Assembly (NCBI GenBank): GCA_029861425.1
Contig: JAOTZH010000012.1
Location: forward strand, 1-39,287
DNA length: 39,287 bases
Source of the DNA: Gemmatimonadota bacterium
GTDB taxonomy: Bacteria; Gemmatimonadota; Gemmatimonadetes; Palauibacterales; Palauibacteraceae
Direction: 5' to 3'
Shown here: positions 31,817-39,287 of the stretch, piece by piece
Position numbering within the stretch: position 1 is the stretch's first letter
Layout of the letters: each line of letters starts with the position of its first letter
Notes under the pieces: generated by a model
Told to the model about the DNA's origin: nothing
The model's input: only the letters and a program-made list of their open reading frames with translations
Database searches by the model: none
Made by a program: the position numbers and the translations under genes

Positions 31817-32442
31817 CCGGGTCGACCGGGCCCGGTCACGTCGGCGGGCGCCGCTCCGGACCGCCGAGGATCGCCGCCGCAGCTCTCGGCTTCGCCCTGC
31901 CCGAGGGCGAGCGCGAAGCCGTGCTTGGGGATCTCGAGGAGGGGTTCAACGAGCGGGTCGCCTCGGTCTCGGCGCCGACGGCGCGGCGGTGGTACCGAAG
32001 CCAGGTGTCCCGGTCCATCTGGCCCGCCTTGAGTCTGCACCTGGACCGGCGCGGGGTCGGTCGGCTGATCGAGGCGGTGTTGCTCGGGTTCGCGACGCTG
32101 TGGCTGGTCGGCGACCTCGTCCTCATCGGCTCGCGTGCGGGCTACGCTGCGCTGTTTCCGGCTGACCCCTCCCCCGAGCTGATCCTCCGACTCACCTACC
32201 TCGGCTCGATGATCCCGACATGCGTCCTCGCCGGCCTGCTCGCCGCCCGCTCGGGCGGAGACGTCGGACGCCTGGCGACGATCACGCTGGGCTGCCTGCT
32301 TGTCGCCCCCGCGCTCGTCGCGCCCCTTGTCTCGCATGGCGGCGATCCACTGTGGGCCCGCATGCTGTGGGTCGTCTCAGCACCGACAGCCGTCCTCGTC
32401 GGGTCGGGACTCCAGTGGCCCTCGAGAGCGAGTGCTCGATGA
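31801..32442 (+). CDS. Membrane protein with permease-prefix-like N-terminal region
   Basis: A 213-residue protein. Residues 24-78 (RIAAAALGFALPEGEREAVL, then GDLEEGFNER, then ARRWYRSQVSRSIWPAL) match the prefix region found before MacB/FtsX-type permeases that accompany PadR regulators in Acidobacteriota and relatives. Here no permease domain follows; instead there are about four membrane helices (from IEAVLLGFATLWLVG on). It may be a reduced descendant or a separate sensor. ATG 31801 overlaps padR by 16 bases; a GTG at 31813 forming a GTGA overlap is an equally good start. Its stop overlaps the next ATG (ATGA at 32439-32442). Confidence 0.72.
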   Translation: MGPGVTGSTGPGHVGGRRSGPPRIAAAALGFALPEGEREAVLGDLEEGFNERVASVSAPTARRWYRSQVSRSIWPALSLHLDRRGVGRLIEAVLLGFATLWLVGDLVLIGSRAGYAALFPADPSPELILRLTYLGSMIPTCVLAGLLAARSGGDVGRLATITLGCLLVAPALVAPLVSHGGDPLWARMLWVVSAPTAVLVGSGLQWPSRASAR

Positions 32443-32810
32443 AATACGTCCGGTTGGTGGGTGCGGGTTTGCTCGGGTATGCGGTCTTTGCGCTCGGTCT
32501 ATCGGGAATCGTGATCGCCGTCTGGCACGAAGGGTGGATCCAGCCGGTCGGCGTCTGGATCGTCCTCATCGTGCTAGCCCAGCTAGTGCTCGGCTGGGTG
32601 ACCGGAGCGGCCACGGCGCTGGCCGGGGGGCCGTTCGGCGGGCTCGCCGTCTATGCCGTCGCCGTTCTGATCCTCGTCGTGACCCTGGCGAACATCTGGA
32701 TGGACGTCGCCGTCGAGCCGACGTGGTTCAAGCTATGCGTCATCGGGTTTGTCGCACCGACGGTGGTGCTGGTCGGGCGCCGGCGCGCGGCCCGCTCGAG
32801 TAAGCCATGA
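32439..32810 (+). CDS. Small four-helix membrane protein (second copy)
   Basis: A 123-residue hydrophobic protein beginning MKYVRLVGAGLLGYAVFAL, with about four membrane helices and a basic tail (RRRAARSSKP). It resembles the protein at 31091-31480 at the N-terminus (MKYV[KR]L, GYA) and around P-x-WF before the last helix, so I read the two as diverged paralogues flanking padR and the prefix-like gene. Start and stop both overlap neighbours by ATGA (32439-32442 and 32807-32810), which suggests translational coupling. Function unknown. Confidence 0.75.
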   Translation: MKYVRLVGAGLLGYAVFALGLSGIVIAVWHEGWIQPVGVWIVLIVLAQLVLGWVTGAATALAGGPFGGLAVYAVAVLILVVTLANIWMDVAVEPTWFKLCVIGFVAPTVVLVGRRRAARSSKP

Positions 32811-33640
32811 TCGCACTCGCGCTGACCCTCTTCTTAAATGCTCTCGCGCCCGTGGCGCTCTCGCCTTTCGACACGGTCGCCGTACCGGTGGTCTGGCTGA
32901 CCGAGGGGCACTCGATCGTGTGCGACATCGCCTGGCGCGAACTCACTCCCGAATCCAGGGCAGGTGTCGCCGCGCTGCTCGCCGCCGATTCCGACTTCGA
33001 AGAGTTCGGACCGTCGTGCGACTGGCCGGACATGGTCCGCGGGATCGCCGAGTACGATCGCTACGTCACCGCCCACTATGTCAATGTCGAGCCCGGCGCG
33101 GATGGCGTGAACGTGGCGCGCGACTGCGGACCTGGCCTCTGCGCGGTCGACGCGATCGGGGTATTCGCCGGCCGGCTGCGCGATCCCGACACGCCGCTCG
33201 ACGAGCGACTCGTTGCGCTCAAGTACCTCGGCCACATCGTCGGCGACATTCATCAGCCGCTACACGCCGGTTATCAGTCGGATCAGGGCGGGAACCAGGT
33301 CGACGTGTGCTTCCCCGACGGTCGGACCGGTAGCCTGCACTGGGTGTGGGACTCGTTTCTGGTCGACGCGCGGCTGGCCGCGGCGGAGCTGGGCTGGCGG
33401 GACTACGCCGGGGTGCTCCACGCAGACATCAACGAGGTCGAGCGACGCCTCTGGTCGTCGACCGACCCGCGGGACTGGGCGAACGAGTCGTTCGCGCTCG
33501 TCCAGGATGAGGTCTACGACGGTGTCGGTGACGGGTGCTTCGGCGAGGACTACGCCGGGCTCCACGCATTCACGATCGAGCGCCGCTTCAAGCAGGCCGG
33601 ACTGCGGCTGGGCGCCCTGCTGAACGACATCTTCGGGTAG
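32807..33640 (+). CDS. S1/P1-family nuclease
   Basis: A 277-residue zinc nuclease of the S1/P1 family, which cuts single-stranded DNA and RNA. All trinuclear zinc ligands are present at correct spacing: Trp30 (the mature N-terminus in P1), His35, Asp75 (SCDWPD), His90 (TAHYVNV), His143 and Asp147 and His153 (LGHIVGDIHQPLHAG), His178 and Asp182 (LHWVWDS). Residues 1-29 must be removed for Trp30 to bind zinc. They are hydrophobic (MIALALTLFLNALAPVAL) but have no Arg or Lys, which is odd for a signal peptide. The ATG overlaps the previous stop (ATGA), tying this nuclease to the PadR cassette. It probably acts outside the cytoplasm, scavenging or degrading nucleic acid. Confidence 0.9.
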   Translation: MIALALTLFLNALAPVALSPFDTVAVPVVWLTEGHSIVCDIAWRELTPESRAGVAALLAADSDFEEFGPSCDWPDMVRGIAEYDRYVTAHYVNVEPGADGVNVARDCGPGLCAVDAIGVFAGRLRDPDTPLDERLVALKYLGHIVGDIHQPLHAGYQSDQGGNQVDVCFPDGRTGSLHWVWDSFLVDARLAAAELGWRDYAGVLHADINEVERRLWSSTDPRDWANESFALVQDEVYDGVGDGCFGEDYAGLHAFTIERRFKQAGLRLGALLNDIFG

Positions 33641-33696
33641 CCACGGACAGGACCGGCGCGCCACCGATCTCGGCGCGTCGACGTCTCGCGGCGTGC

Positions 33697-34278
33697 CTAC
33701 GTCTCCCCGCGCGTAGGTGAGACGACGAGCGTGACGGCATACTGGTTCGCGCCCGGATCCTCGTTGTCGCGAAGGAACTCCTCCAATCCCTCCAGCCGAC
33801 GGTTGAGCTGGGCCAGGGCCTCCTCATTCAGTCGAGGGTGGAACTGCATGAGCGTTCGCTCCCTAGCATCCCCGCTCTGCCGCACCTCCGGGTCCCGGAG
33901 AGCCGCAGCATGCGCGCGGCCCGCCCAGCGCAGCAGACCGGCCGCCATATCGGCGTAGGCATCTCGAAACTCCTGGTTCGCGCCCTCGACACCTACCTCG
34001 AACGCTCGCGAGACAAGCTCGTAGAGCTGCGCGAGCCGGCGCTCGGTGGGGCGCTTGCCGGCAGGGACGATCAGCCCCGCCTCCGCCAAGTGTTTGATGT
34101 GGTAGTAGAGGGACTCCGGCGCGACGCCCATGTGCTCGGCCAGGTCGCGCACGGAACAGCGTCCCAGGCCCTCGAACCCCGCGATAATCCTGTGACGCAC
34201 AGGGGACGCGATGGCGCGCAGCTGGTCCGCCCGTTCGATGAGGTACGTGGCTTCCTTTGGTCGATCCGATTCCGACAA
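33697..34278 (-). CDS. ArsR-type winged-helix transcriptional regulator
   Basis: A 193-residue regulator. The N-terminal winged helix reads ADQLRAIASPVRHRIIAGFE, CSVRDLAEHMGVAPESLYYH (recognition helix region) and IKHLAEAGLIVPAGKR. The C-terminal half (about 100-193) is helical with many Arg/Glu residues (EEALAQLNRRLEGLEEFLRD) and may serve for dimer formation or ligand sensing. There is no ATG near the start; an in-frame stop lies upstream and TTG 34278 is the only reasonable start. It is divergent from the alpha/beta hydrolase, which it probably controls. Confidence 0.82.
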   Translation of the reverse strand: MSESDRPKEATYLIERADQLRAIASPVRHRIIAGFEGLGRCSVRDLAEHMGVAPESLYYHIKHLAEAGLIVPAGKRPTERRLAQLYELVSRAFEVGVEGANQEFRDAYADMAAGLLRWAGRAHAAALRDPEVRQSGDARERTLMQFHPRLNEEALAQLNRRLEGLEEFLRDNEDPGANQYAVTLVVSPTRGET

Positions 34279-34347
34279 CTTGAAACCGTCCGGGGCTTGA
34301 CGTCGTCCTCTCTAATACCTGAAATATCTATACCTTTTTCAGTTGTC
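34274..34347. promoter_or_regulatory. Inverted repeat between regulator and hydrolase starts
   Basis: GACAACTTGAAA (34274-34285) and TTTCAGTTGTC (34337-34347) are inverted copies differing by one base deletion. A shorter CTGAAA (34319-34324) / TTTCAG (34337-34342) pair brackets an AT-rich 12 bp. The left copy covers the regulator's TTG start. AAGGAG (34351-34356) is the hydrolase ribosome-binding site. This looks like the operator of the ArsR-type regulator. Confidence 0.5.
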
Positions 34348-34366
34348 GAGCAAGGAGACACGAGAC

Positions 34367-35422
34367 ATGAGCGGACGTTCGATCGCACGCGGAGCGCTTC
34401 GGGTCGTGAAGGGTCTGGGGATCGCGGTTCTGGTCCTGGCCTCCGTCGGGGCGATCGTGGGAGCCGTGTACCAGGAGATCGGACTGCGCCGCGATCGGAC
34501 GGCGTTTCCGGCTCCGGGCGAGCTCGTATCGATCGGCAGCCATGCACTGCACATCCACTGTCTCGGAGAGGGCGGCACGCCAATCATGCTCGACGCCGGA
34601 GCCGGTGGCTGGTCCCTTCAGTGGTTCATGTTCCACGAACAACTGGCGAACGAGGGCCGCGTGTGTGCGTTCGACCGGTCGGGATTCGGCTGGAGCGAGG
34701 ACGGAGTGGGCGTCCGTGACGGAGAAGGGCTGGCTCACGAGCTTCACGCGCTTCTGGCGGCGGTCGGGATCGGCCCAGTCGTCTACGTCGGGCACTCGCT
34801 AGGCGCCAACCTGGCGCAGATCCACTACCGGCTCTTCCCTGACGACATCGCCGGGCTGGTGCTCATCGATCCCGGCCGGCCGGTAGACATGCTCGAGGAC
34901 TTCACCGGGACCCGAGAGGACGCCATGGCGATCGAGGGGTGCGGGTGGAAGTGTCCGGCCGCCTCGGCGGCGACGCGTGTCGGCCTGGTCCGGTTCGCGA
35001 GCAGAAACGCCGGCCGCCGAACACTCGGTGAAAGGCGCCAGCGTCTCTACAACGCCGGCCTCTCCCGTCAGTCCACCGCGCGCACGCTCGTCGGGTACCT
35101 CGATCTCCTCCCGAAGACTGCGTACCAGAACCTCGACTCGACGGACTTCGGCGACGTCCCCCTGACCGTCGTGTACTCGGGAAACACGCGGGAGCCCGTG
35201 GGTGACGAGACCGAGGCGGACGTCGTCCGTTGGCACCGCGAAGTGCTGGTCGACATGGCTCGGCTGGCTTCAGGCTCCACGCGTGGGCGCGGCCCGGTTG
35301 TCATCGAAGGAGCGACCCACCAGTCGATCGTGACCGAGGAGAAGTACGTCGAGCCGGTTCTCGAGGAGATCCGACGGGTCGTGAACACGGCCCGTCCTGT
35401 TGGTGCCGACACCGGTCGTTGA
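34367..35422 (+). CDS. Alpha/beta hydrolase with N-terminal membrane anchor
   Basis: A 351-residue hydrolase. One membrane helix near the N-terminus (VKGLGIAVLVLASVGAIVGA) is followed by the fold: oxyanion-side MLDAGAGGWSLQW, then CAFDRSGFGWSE, nucleophile Ser144 in VGHSLGANLAQ, LVLIDPGRP, and catalytic His318 in IEGATHQSIV. The acid residue is likely the Asp or Glu after LTVVYSGNTREP. ATG 34367 follows AAGGAG at ideal spacing. The combination of anchor and fold suggests an active site facing the periplasm. Substrate cannot be told. It is divergent from the ArsR-type regulator and 16 bases upstream of the molybdo-hydroxylase subunit. Confidence 0.85.
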   Translation: MSGRSIARGALRVVKGLGIAVLVLASVGAIVGAVYQEIGLRRDRTAFPAPGELVSIGSHALHIHCLGEGGTPIMLDAGAGGWSLQWFMFHEQLANEGRVCAFDRSGFGWSEDGVGVRDGEGLAHELHALLAAVGIGPVVYVGHSLGANLAQIHYRLFPDDIAGLVLIDPGRPVDMLEDFTGTREDAMAIEGCGWKCPAASAATRVGLVRFASRNAGRRTLGERRQRLYNAGLSRQSTARTLVGYLDLLPKTAYQNLDSTDFGDVPLTVVYSGNTREPVGDETEADVVRWHREVLVDMARLASGSTRGRGPVVIEGATHQSIVTEEKYVEPVLEEIRRVVNTARPVGADTGR

Positions 35423-35438
35423 CCGCTAGATTCCGCTT

Positions 35439-37913
35439 ATGCACCCTAGCGAGTTGATCCCGAAGCAGGCGGAGACTGCCGAGCCGCCCGAGGCGCTCGA
35501 AGAGCTCGCCGACGCCGAGTTCACGGCACTTGGGCGCCGAGCCCGGCGCGTCGAAGGCCTCCGGAAATCGACCGGCAAAGAGGTCTACACCGACGACATC
35601 GTCCTCCCGGGGATGCTGCACGGAAAGATCCTCCGCTCGACCGAGGCGCACGCGAACATCCTCTCGATCGATACGTCGAAGGCGGAGGCGCTCGAAGGCG
35701 TGCACGGCGTGATCACCGGTGCGGACATGCCGCTCGCCTACGGGATCATCCCGTGGACGCGCGATGAGCACGCTCTCTGTATCGACAAGGTGCGCTTTAT
35801 CGGCGACGGGATCGCGGCCGTGGCGGCCGTGGACGAGGACACCGCGAACGCCGCCCTCGAGCTGATCGAGGTCGAGTACGAGCCGCTACCCGCGTACCTG
35901 ACCGCCGAAGAGGCGCTGACCCCCGAAGCGGCGGCCGACCCGATCCACGCGCCGAAGAAGCCGGACCGGAACGGCAACGTGCTGAAGCACGTCCACCTCG
36001 AGTTCGGCGACGTCGACACGTTGATGGCCGAGGCGGACGTCACCGTCGAGGGCGAGTACTACTTCCATGGCACGACACACACGCCGATCGAGCCGCACTG
36101 CGCGATCGCCCGGCTGAGCCAGAACGGCGTCCTCGAGGTGTGGTCGTCGACGCAGGTGCCGCATTACCTCCACCGCGAGCTCGCCCGGGTGCTCGACCAC
36201 GACGTCGCGAAGATCCGGGTGGCCCAGCCCGCCGTGGGCGGCGCGTTCGGCGGGAAATCCGAGCCGTTCGATCTCGAGTTCTGCGTCGCGCTGCTGGCGA
36301 AACGTACCGGGCGCCCCGTGAAGATCCTCTACACGCGCGAGGAGGTCTTCTACTCGCACCGCGGCCGCCACCCTATGGAGATGAAGTACAGGCTCGGGGC
36401 CTCCTCCGACGGGAAGCTCAAGGCGCTCGACGCGAAGACGATTCTCGACGGGGGCGCGTACGCATCGTTCGGGCTCGTCACGGCCTACTACTCGGGGCAG
36501 CTCCTCACCTCGCCGTGCCACATCGAGTCGTACCGCTTCGATTCGACCCGCACATACACGAACGTCGCGCCCTGCGGGCCCAAGCGCGGGCACGGATCCG
36601 TCCAGCCACGATTCGCCTACGAGATCTCGCTCGACAAGATGGCCGAGAAGCTCGGGCTGGATCCGTTCGAGATCCGCCGCAGGAACTTCATGGGTACCGG
36701 CCGGACCGTGAACGAGTTCAAGGTCCAGTCGAACGGGTTCCTCGAGTGTCTCGACGCCGTCGAGCGCGCGAGCGACTGGAAGAACCGGTTCGGAGCCATG
36801 GAGCCCGGTCGCGGACTCGGTCTCGCCGCGTCCTCCTATATTTCCGGGACGAACTACCCGATCTACCCCAACGAGATGCCGCAGGCTGCCGTACAGGTGC
36901 AGGCGGAGCGGTCGGGTCGCGTGACCGTCCTCCACGGCGCGTCCGAGATCGGCCAGGGCTCGGATTCGACGATGGCGTACATCGCCTGCGAGGAGCTCGG
37001 AGTCCCGCTCGACTACGTGCGCGTCTACTCGGCCGACACCGACCTGACCCCGGTCGACCTCGGCGCGTACTCGTCCCGAGAGACCCTGATGGTGGGGAAC
37101 GCCTGCGCAAACGCCTGCCGCAGCCTCCGCGACCAGATCACCGGCGCGCTCGCCCGGCACTGGGATGTCCCGCAGGACCGCATCCGCCTCGCTCGCGGCT
37201 GGGCCTTCGATACCGAGAGTGTCCGGAAGGACCTCAACGGAGGCTCAACGGGCACGGACGGGGAGGCGAGTGAGGCCGACCCCGACACCGCCGAGCGGCG
37301 AATCCCGATCGCCGAGGCGTTCAACATCGCCGAGACGGCGCTCGGTCTTCTCGGTGCGGTCGGCTCGTACAACACGCCCAAGGACGTCCACGGCGACTAC
37401 CGCGGCGGCACGATCGGCTCTTCGCCCGCCTATAGCTTCACCGCGCACGTCGCCGAGGTGGAAGTCGATGCCGAGACGGGTTTCGTCGACGTGAAGAACA
37501 TCTGGGTGGCCCACGACTGCGGCCGCGCGCTCAACCCGACCCTGGTCGAGGGCCAGATCGAGGGCTCGGCGTACATGGGCTTCGCCGAGGCGATCTTCGA
37601 GGAGCAGCTGTTCAAGGAGGGGACGCCGGAGGGCGGTCTCCACAACGCCCCGTCGCTCCTCGACTACCGAATCCCAACGTCGCTCGACTGTCCGGAGTTC
37701 GAGGCGCTGATCGTGGAGTCGGTCGACCCCGAGGGCCCGTACGGCGCGAAAGAAGCGGGCGAGGGACCACTCCATCCGTCCCTCCCCGCGATCGCGAACG
37801 CGATCTACCAGGCGGTCGGTATCCGGATGGACAGGCTGCCGTTCACGCCGCAGCGGGTGTGGAAAGCGATTCGGGAAGCAACCGCGGAGGCCGAGGAGCG
37901 CGGCGTCGCCTGA
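35439..37913 (+). CDS. Molybdopterin-binding large subunit, xanthine-dehydrogenase family
   Basis: An 824-residue catalytic subunit of a molybdenum hydroxylase. After an acidic N-terminal extension of about 35 residues come the a/b hammerhead domain (RVEGLRKSTGKEVYTDDIVL) and the molybdopterin-binding regions: GGAFGGKSEPFD, PCGPKRGHGSVQ, GASEIGQGSDS, AHDCGRALNP and GAKEAGEGP with the catalytic Glu775. All expected cofactor loops are present. Substrate-site text (CGPKRGHG) differs from the AFRGFG of true xanthine dehydrogenases, so another substrate is likely. No Shine-Dalgarno is obvious; TAGATT lies a few bases before the ATG. FAD and 2Fe-2S subunits are not adjacent; the only 2Fe-2S subunit in the window is at 6800-7327. 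Confidence 0.92.
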   Translation: MHPSELIPKQAETAEPPEALEELADAEFTALGRRARRVEGLRKSTGKEVYTDDIVLPGMLHGKILRSTEAHANILSIDTSKAEALEGVHGVITGADMPLAYGIIPWTRDEHALCIDKVRFIGDGIAAVAAVDEDTANAALELIEVEYEPLPAYLTAEEALTPEAAADPIHAPKKPDRNGNVLKHVHLEFGDVDTLMAEADVTVEGEYYFHGTTHTPIEPHCAIARLSQNGVLEVWSSTQVPHYLHRELARVLDHDVAKIRVAQPAVGGAFGGKSEPFDLEFCVALLAKRTGRPVKILYTREEVFYSHRGRHPMEMKYRLGASSDGKLKALDAKTILDGGAYASFGLVTAYYSGQLLTSPCHIESYRFDSTRTYTNVAPCGPKRGHGSVQPRFAYEISLDKMAEKLGLDPFEIRRRNFMGTGRTVNEFKVQSNGFLECLDAVERASDWKNRFGAMEPGRGLGLAASSYISGTNYPIYPNEMPQAAVQVQAERSGRVTVLHGASEIGQGSDSTMAYIACEELGVPLDYVRVYSADTDLTPVDLGAYSSRETLMVGNACANACRSLRDQITGALARHWDVPQDRIRLARGWAFDTESVRKDLNGGSTGTDGEASEADPDTAERRIPIAEAFNIAETALGLLGAVGSYNTPKDVHGDYRGGTIGSSPAYSFTAHVAEVEVDAETGFVDVKNIWVAHDCGRALNPTLVEGQIEGSAYMGFAEAIFEEQLFKEGTPEGGLHNAPSLLDYRIPTSLDCPEFEALIVESVDPEGPYGAKEAGEGPLHPSLPAIANAIYQAVGIRMDRLPFTPQRVWKAIREATAEAEERGVA

Positions 37914-37944
37914 CCATCGCCGACAGTCCCTCTCGAGCCGTCGG

Positions 37945-39051
37945 TTACTGCTCCCCTCGGCCCCCTCCGCCTCCCGAGCGACCGTCCGCGCCCGGCTCGT
38001 CGCCGAGCAGAGCGTCCGCGATCCGGGGAGCCACCAGGTCGGCGAAGAGTCGATTGCCCTCCGGGCTGAAGTGGCGATCCACCGTGCCGAAGAGCCGCTC
38101 GCCGCTCTCGTGCCTGGCGCGGAACCCCTCGAGGACGTCATGGAACCGCAGGCCGCGCGACGTTAGTTCAGCCGACAGCATCCGATTCGGCTGCTCCAGA
38201 TCGATCGCGTCGATATCGAGATCGAAGCCACGGACGTTGTCCATGAGGTCGGCGGGGTCAACCTGGAACGAGGTCGGGACGAGGACGAAGAGCGCTTCGC
38301 TCCCGTGCTCGGCGGCCAGCGCCGCGATGTCTTCGCAGAGCCGAGCGGTCACGGCCCAGCGCGGGTTGGGCGAGGCGGACCGCATGAAATAGCGCGGGAA
38401 CGGCAACGCATCGAGTCCGACCTCCCTGCGGGCGTTCTGCATTCGGTTCTTTACCAGGACGAACGCGTGAGAACGTACCTCGAGGGCATCGTTCAGCGGG
38501 CGCAGGAAGGCGTCCACGAACTCCGTCCAACTGAAGCCTCGCGGCATCCGTAATTGGTGCCGCTCCACGGGTGACCGCGGCGGCACGTAGTCTCGCCGGA
38601 CCCGAATCACGTCGTTGCCCATGAACAGGGCGGTGACAACCAGATCGAAGTCCTCTCGCGCGAGGAGAGACTGGGCACGAAGCAAGTACTGATCCGGGTC
38701 CCACCCCCCGACCCCGGCGTTTCGTAGTGCGACGGGCTCTCCCACCAGCTCCGGGAGAGCGGCTTCGATCAACCCCGGGCTCGACGCCTCGTAGTCGACC
38801 TGGAGCGCCTCCATGAACGAATCGCCCAGGAGAAGCACTTTGCGGTCCGCATCCACCGGGCCGTTCGCCCCGACGCGGAACCCGGCCTCATCGGTGAAGA
38901 CCGAGACGGTGCGCTCACCGGTGTTGATCTCGATGTCGACGTTCGGCCGATGAACCCACCCGACGGTGTCGGCGGGCTCCCAGAGGTCCGGCCGAATGAG
39001 GATGAGCTGCTGGGGCGCCGCGATCCGGATCGCGAACTCGGCGATGAACAA
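37945..39051 (-). CDS. Membrane-anchored SGNH/GDSL hydrolase
   Basis: At least 368 residues. The SGNH blocks are KVLLLGDSFMEALQV (Ser), NAGVGGWDPDQ (Gly), TALFMGNDVIRV (Asn) and TVDRHFSPEGNRLFA (Asp-x-x-His). This type is found in acetyl-esterases and O-acetyl-transfer proteins for exopolysaccharide (AlgJ/AlgX-like). The called start is TTG 39051, but the upstream codons encode the rest of a membrane helix (KSIAINLTVLSVSLLIALFI) with basic flank, so the protein surely begins earlier; see the next entry. The tail is Gly/Asp-rich. The active site would face the periplasm. Confidence 0.78.
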   Translation of the reverse strand: MFIAEFAIRIAAPQQLILIRPDLWEPADTVGWVHRPNVDIEINTGERTVSVFTDEAGFRVGANGPVDADRKVLLLGDSFMEALQVDYEASSPGLIEAALPELVGEPVALRNAGVGGWDPDQYLLRAQSLLAREDFDLVVTALFMGNDVIRVRRDYVPPRSPVERHQLRMPRGFSWTEFVDAFLRPLNDALEVRSHAFVLVKNRMQNARREVGLDALPFPRYFMRSASPNPRWAVTARLCEDIAALAAEHGSEALFVLVPTSFQVDPADLMDNVRGFDLDIDAIDLEQPNRMLSAELTSRGLRFHDVLEGFRARHESGERLFGTVDRHFSPEGNRLFADLVAPRIADALLGDEPGADGRSGGGGGRGEQ

Positions 39052-39270
39052 CGCGATGAGCAGCGATACCGAAAGGACGGTCAGGTTGATGGCGATAGAC
39101 TTCAGGCGCCCACGCTTTCGCTCCTGGCCTTCGGCGACCGGCTCGGCCTCCCCCGAGGGGTCGGTGTCGGCCGCGCCGCTCTCCTTGTGGTCTGGTGCAG
39201 CAGGGTCGTCGTTCAGGACTCGCTCCGCGATGCCACATGAGTGCCGTGTCGCCCCCGATCCGGCGGGGAC
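39052..39270 (-). other. Upstream coding extension of the SGNH hydrolase without a usual start codon
   Basis: The same frame stays open from TTG 39051 back to a TAG at 39271-39273. It encodes CGIAERVLNDDPAAPDHKES, an acidic stretch, EGQERKRGRLK and the membrane helix. Composition is protein-like, yet no ATG, GTG or TTG occurs in it. An ATG at 39236-39238 is in another frame. A rare start codon (CTG in ERVLN) or a one-base sequencing error are the options. Confidence 0.5.
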
Positions 39271-39287
39271 CTAACTCCCCAACCTAT

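Noticed and set aside
35886-37160. 424-codon minus-strand open frame opposite the molybdopterin subunit
   Set aside because: Shadow frame; composition is unlike real proteins in this window.
1-39287. CRISPR arrays, transposases, integrases, phage genes, tRNA or rRNA
   Set aside because: None seen: no regularly spaced repeats, no DDE or tyrosine-recombinase motifs and no RNA-gene-like segments in the short gaps.

Overview
This window is dense, GC-rich bacterial chromosome (roughly two-thirds G+C by eye). It has no rRNA or tRNA genes, CRISPR array or recognisable insertion sequence, and no gene-free stretch over 300 bases. TonB-dependent uptake, an OmpH/Skp-type chaperone and many signal peptides point to a diderm heterotroph. 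The PadR-linked membrane cassette with a permease-prefix-like protein, the secreted amidohydrolase, the giant kinase/ATPase/histidine-kinase hybrid and the base composition resemble Gemmatimonadota (or Acidobacteriota). This is an inference from gene style, not a phylogenetic placement.

Layout. 1-2.1 kb: the 5' part of priA (minus, cut by the window edge), an HNH endonuclease and a TatB-type translocase subunit. 2.1-6.6 kb: a large secreted protein of unknown function and a membrane-anchored GGDEF-EAL cyclic-di-GMP protein, both minus. 6.8-12.4 kb: a molybdo-hydroxylase 2Fe-2S subunit overlapping an exported RidA-like protein; a minus pair (OmpH/Skp-like, DUF3047-like); a secreted N-acyl-D-amino-acid deacylase-like amidohydrolase; a two-domain hypothetical; and a DinB-family protein. 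12.4-14.8 kb: queF and queC, divergent genes of 7-deazaguanine (queuosine) synthesis, then an SLC1/DAACS-type carboxylate transporter with altered cation-site residues.

14.9-29.8 kb is the most interesting part. A Ser/Thr kinase-receiver-SpoIIE phosphatase fusion lies on one side. Next is a tight three-gene minus operon: a lycopene-cyclase-domain-like membrane protein, a TonB-dependent receptor and a phytoene-desaturase-like FAD oxidoreductase. Divergent from it are an acetoacetate-decarboxylase-superfamily enzyme and, 21 bases further on, a 1794-residue kinase/AAA/TPR/GAF/histidine-kinase hybrid. I read this as a candidate uptake-and-conversion system for an isoprenoid-like or other hydrophobic compound, flanked by two elaborate signalling proteins. 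The families are visible; the joint function is inference.

29.8-39.3 kb: a YkvI-type membrane protein (minus); a five-gene overlapping plus-strand cassette (small membrane protein, PadR regulator, permease-prefix-like protein, second small membrane protein, S1/P1 nuclease); an ArsR-type regulator divergent from an alpha/beta hydrolase with an inverted repeat between them; the large molybdopterin subunit of a xanthine-dehydrogenase-type enzyme, about 28 kb from the small subunit; and a membrane-anchored SGNH hydrolase whose start is unclear.

All functions are read from motifs, domain order and gene arrangement. No database search was run.
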